Assembly: GCA_029243925.1 (NCBI GenBank)
Contig: JAQWRC010000186.1
Location: 1 to 7,571 of the forward strand
Direction: 5' to 3'
DNA: 7,571 nt
Source of the DNA: Phycisphaerales bacterium
Lineage (GTDB): Bacteria; Planctomycetota; Phycisphaerae; Phycisphaerales; SM1A02
Of the stretch, positions 5,144 to 7,571 are shown one piece after another. The notes beneath the pieces were generated by a model. The model was given only the letters and a program-made list of their open reading frames with translations. It did not search any database and was not told the DNA's origin. The first letter of the stretch is position 1. Every line of letters begins with the position of its first letter. Both the position numbers and the translations under genes were made by a program.

Positions 5144-7132
5144 GTGTCCAGCAACGATCAACTCGTCGACAAGTTGAAAAACATCTCCGAAAAAGATCGG
5201 AAGCAGATCCAGGATGCCCAGGAAATGCTTGGACCCGATCCGGCGACGATGGGGTTCATCAAGAACCTCTTCTGGGCCAACTACCGGGAAGAGCTTGTAT
5301 TTCCGTTCCCTGAAGAAGCTCAGGCGGAACGCGCACGATGTGACGAACTTCTGGACGTGCTGGATGCCTACCTGAAGAACGAACATCCGACGATCGAGAT
5401 CGATCAGGACGAGCATATTCCGGATTGGGCGATTCGCCGCCTGTTCAAGATCGGCGTGTTGGGAATGATCATTCCACAGCAATACGGTGGAGGCGGATTC
5501 ACAGTCACAAGTTACAACCGAGTGCTGGAACGGATCGGTCAAACCTGCGGATCCACCGCGGTCATGGTGAGCGCCCATCAATCGATTGGCTGCGGCGCTA
5601 TCAATCTCTTTGGAACCGAAGAACAGAAGGATACTTGGCTCCCAAGAATGGCTTCAAGCATGTTGAGTGCCTTCTGCCTCTCCGAGCCCAATGTCGGCTG
5701 CGATGCGGGAGGCCAGGAGACGTGGTGCACCGAGTCTGATTGCGGCAAGTACTACATCATCAACGGTGAAAAGAAATGGGCGACGTCAGGCGCCCTGTCG
5801 GGCATGTTCACCACCATGTGCAAGCACGAGATGGTGGATCCCAAATCCGGAAAGAAGAAGACGAAGGTCACTGCATTGATCTGCACTCCCGACATGGAGG
5901 GCATCGACATCTTCAGCGCCAACCGATCCAAATGTGGGATCCGTGGAACATGGCAGGCCCGGGTACGGTTCACGAACGTAAAGGTCCCCCGAAGCAACCT
6001 GCTTCATGAGGAAGGCCGCGGACTCAATGTCGCGCTCACCTGCCTCAATTGGGGCCGCTGCACACTCTCTGCCGGGATGGTTGGCGCAGGGCGCTCGGCC
6101 TACCTTCAGGCGTTGAAGTGGAGCGAAACCCGCTATCAGTTCAATCGGCCTCTGGGCGAGTTTGAACTGGTGCGCGACTACCTCGCATCAATGGCCAGCT
6201 ACAACTACGCAATGGATGCCATGCTCTACATGACCACGGGCATCGTCGATCGCAATGATGATGACATCATGCTCGAGACGGCGATCTGCAAGGTCTTCTG
6301 CTCAGAGATGGGGTTCCGGTGCACGAACATGGCCATGCAGGTCATGGGTGGCGAAGGTTACATGACTGAGAATGAGCTGGAACGGCTCTGGCGTGACTCG
6401 CGAATCAACACCATCGTGGAAGGCGCAAACGAAGTGATGCACGCCTTCGTATTCGCCTATGGATCCAAGCAACTTGGTGAGCACATGCTCGCCATCCGTG
6501 CAGCACCGTTTAAAAAACCGGTCATCGCACTGAAACTCGCTGCGGAACTTTTCCTCGGAATACGACCATCCGCTCCGAAGATCAACGCACTCGACCCCTC
6601 TTTGCGTGAGCACGTCCGAACGATCGAAAACATGACCTCTGAATTCAGTTACCAGGTCAAGCGGATGTTCAAGGTGCACGAAGAAGAGTTGATCACGAAC
6701 CAGATGGTTCAGCGTCGCCTCAGCACGATGGTGATCTGGATCCACGCCATGGGATGCTGCCTTTCACGGCTCGACCAGAGCATTCGAAATGGGATTGACG
6801 ATCATCAGCTGAAGCATGACCGTGCTCTTGTTGATCATATCTGTGCCATGGGTCACGAAGCCTTTGAGGGCTGCATTCGCAATCTGGACCGAAACACCGA
6901 TGCGACCATGAGGGCTGCAGCCGATGCCGCGTGGGCCACGTTGGGATCACTGCCGTATTCGGACTACAGTATCCCTGAAAAGACCCCGGTTGAATCCGCA
7001 CGCGGCCAGGGACGGGTTGCAGACCAGTCCTTCATCAAACAGTTCGGCGGCGGGTCAATTGCCGATCGCATCGAAGAGGGACTTGGCGCCGAAGTTGCCG
7101 AAGCCATGAAGTTGGAGAAGGATCTCGCATGA
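5144..7132 (+). CDS. Acyl-CoA dehydrogenase, VLCAD/ACAD9-type with C-terminal extension (662 aa)
   Basis: FAD flavoenzyme that introduces the 2,3-trans double bond into acyl-CoA, the first step of beta-oxidation, passing electrons to ETF. Seen (numbered from GTG 5144): FPFP (53-56), AHQSIGCGAINLFG (144-157), FCLSEPNVGCDAG (177-189), CGKYYIINGEKKW (200-212), RYQFNRPLGEF (330-340), GGEGYM (402-407), and IVEGANEV (424-431) with E426 as the expected catalytic base. The 662-residue length and a ~230-residue region after the catalytic Glu, including EEELITNQMVQRRLS, match the very-long-chain dehydrogenase/ACAD9 architecture. In that family the C-terminal domain promotes dimerisation and membrane contact. 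Short- and medium-chain enzymes end near 380-400 residues. The stop overlaps the leucine dehydrogenase ATG (ATGA), so the two are translationally coupled. Substrate is inferred; isovaleryl-CoA cannot be excluded, but the architecture argues for long chains. Confidence 0.94.
   Translation: MSSNDQLVDKLKNISEKDRKQIQDAQEMLGPDPATMGFIKNLFWANYREELVFPFPEEAQAERARCDELLDVLDAYLKNEHPTIEIDQDEHIPDWAIRRLFKIGVLGMIIPQQYGGGGFTVTSYNRVLERIGQTCGSTAVMVSAHQSIGCGAINLFGTEEQKDTWLPRMASSMLSAFCLSEPNVGCDAGGQETWCTESDCGKYYIINGEKKWATSGALSGMFTTMCKHEMVDPKSGKKKTKVTALICTPDMEGIDIFSANRSKCGIRGTWQARVRFTNVKVPRSNLLHEEGRGLNVALTCLNWGRCTLSAGMVGAGRSAYLQALKWSETRYQFNRPLGEFELVRDYLASMASYNYAMDAMLYMTTGIVDRNDDDIMLETAICKVFCSEMGFRCTNMAMQVMGGEGYMTENELERLWRDSRINTIVEGANEVMHAFVFAYGSKQLGEHMLAIRAAPFKKPVIALKLAAELFLGIRPSAPKINALDPSLREHVRTIENMTSEFSYQVKRMFKVHEEELITNQMVQRRLSTMVIWIHAMGCCLSRLDQSIRNGIDDHQLKHDRALVDHICAMGHEAFEGCIRNLDRNTDATMRAAADAAWATLGSLPYSDYSIPEKTPVESARGQGRVADQSFIKQFGGGSIADRIEEGLGAEVAEAMKLEKDLA
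7114..7121 (+). promoter_or_regulatory. Strong Shine-Dalgarno (GGAGAAGG) for leucine dehydrogenase
   Basis: This purine run lies within the last codons of the acyl-CoA dehydrogenase and ends 7 bp before ATG 7129. It is the clearest ribosome binding site in the window. Together with the ATGA overlap it fixes the start. Confidence 0.65.
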
Positions 7133-7571
7133 AGCTGTTTGAAGAGATGACTGGCCATGGGCACGAACGCGTCTGCTGTTTCCACGACGAGGACACTGGA
7201 CTGCGGGCAATCATTGCCGTGCATTCGACGGTTCTTGGCAATGCGCTGGGCGGCACACGACGCTGGCACTATGCCGATGAGACAGATGCGATGCATGATG
7301 TCCTCCGTCTTTCGGAGGGAATGACCTACAAATCGGCATGTGCAGGCCTGACCATGGGAGGCGCCAAAAGCGTCATCCTCCTGCCCGAGCCGAATGCAAC
7401 CGCAACCGAAGCCGATGCCCGGGCCATGGGCAGATTCGTCGACACGCTTGATGGCGTCTACATTGCCGCTGAAGACGTCGGCGTCAATGAACAGTTCATC
7501 GACTGGATGAGTTGCGAAACGAATCATTGCATGGGTGGATCGGCCGATGGACACGGTGGAGATCCTTCTCC
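7129..7571 (+). CDS. Leucine (branched-chain amino acid) dehydrogenase, N-terminal 147 residues (3' end cut by window)
   Basis: NAD-dependent oxidative deamination of leucine, valine or isoleucine to the 2-oxo acid plus ammonium; Glu/Leu/Phe/Val dehydrogenase family, cytoplasmic. Seen: MKLFEEMTGHGHERVCCFHD, LGNALGGTRRW (36-46), GMTYKSACAGLTMGGAKSVI (64-83), and YIAAEDVG (111-118). K68 and K80 fall at exactly the numbers known for the substrate-binding and catalytic lysines of Bacillus leucine dehydrogenase; D116 fits the conserved Asp. The sequence ends in GHGGDPS, like the 'GGSGDPSP' segment that precedes the NAD domain, so the Rossmann half lies outside the window. The 'FEEMxGHGHE' opening is distinctive for leucine dehydrogenase as against glutamate dehydrogenase. 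It overlaps the preceding gene by 4 bp, tying amino-acid deamination to acyl-CoA oxidation. Valine or phenylalanine preference is possible. Confidence 0.93.
   Translation, partial: MKLFEEMTGHGHERVCCFHDEDTGLRAIIAVHSTVLGNALGGTRRWHYADETDAMHDVLRLSEGMTYKSACAGLTMGGAKSVILLPEPNATATEADARAMGRFVDTLDGVYIAAEDVGVNEQFIDWMSCETNHCMGGSADGHGGDPS

Noticed and set aside
5024..5581. Minus-strand open frame of 185 codons opposite the start of the acyl-CoA dehydrogenase
   Set aside because: It lies opposite conserved dehydrogenase sequence and has no recognisable domain.

Overview
The window looks like chromosomal DNA from a moderately GC-rich bacterium. I saw no mobile elements, CRISPR repeats, tRNA or rRNA genes. 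The best taxonomic hint is the C-terminal zinc ribbon of the 2447-3160 protein (CPHCSYDLKG...CPEC). From memory, short membrane proteins ending in such a 'CPxCxYDLxGL...CPECG' ribbon are typical of Planctomycetota, especially Phycisphaerae. The assignment is an inference from one motif and general gene style, and no database was consulted.

Layout. Left block, minus strand: the 5' two-thirds of trpS (tryptophanyl-tRNA synthetase, cut by the window edge), preceded 29 bp upstream by a CPBP/CAAX-type intramembrane protease gene. Right block, plus strand: trpC (indole-3-glycerol phosphate synthase), whose start codon overlaps the protease start head-to-head. It is followed by an unrecognised two-TM zinc-ribbon protein (GTGA overlap with trpC) and, after 9 bp, a LiuC-like crotonase. 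A 296-bp gap then holds a run of nested inverted repeats that looks like a structured RNA with a possible -10 element in front. After it come a FadB/FadJ-type enoyl-CoA hydratase lacking the dehydrogenase half, a VLCAD/ACAD9-type acyl-CoA dehydrogenase, and the first 147 codons of leucine dehydrogenase (ATGA overlap).

How the genes fit together. trpC and trpS make and use tryptophan and flank the divergent start region. The right half is a catabolic cluster. Leucine dehydrogenase deaminates branched-chain amino acids, the acyl-CoA dehydrogenase makes 2-enoyl-CoAs, and the two crotonases hydrate enoyl-CoAs, one resembling methylglutaconyl-CoA hydratase and one the fatty-acid type. The likely theme is branched-chain amino acid and/or fatty acid oxidation. 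Tight spacing and 4-bp overlaps suggest polycistronic transcription.

The least explained parts are the 3917-4212 gap, the overlapping divergent starts at 1641-1648, and the zinc-ribbon membrane protein coupled to trpC. Everything else is recognisable housekeeping or catabolic metabolism. I did not find a clearly new system; the candidate RNA is the best lead.
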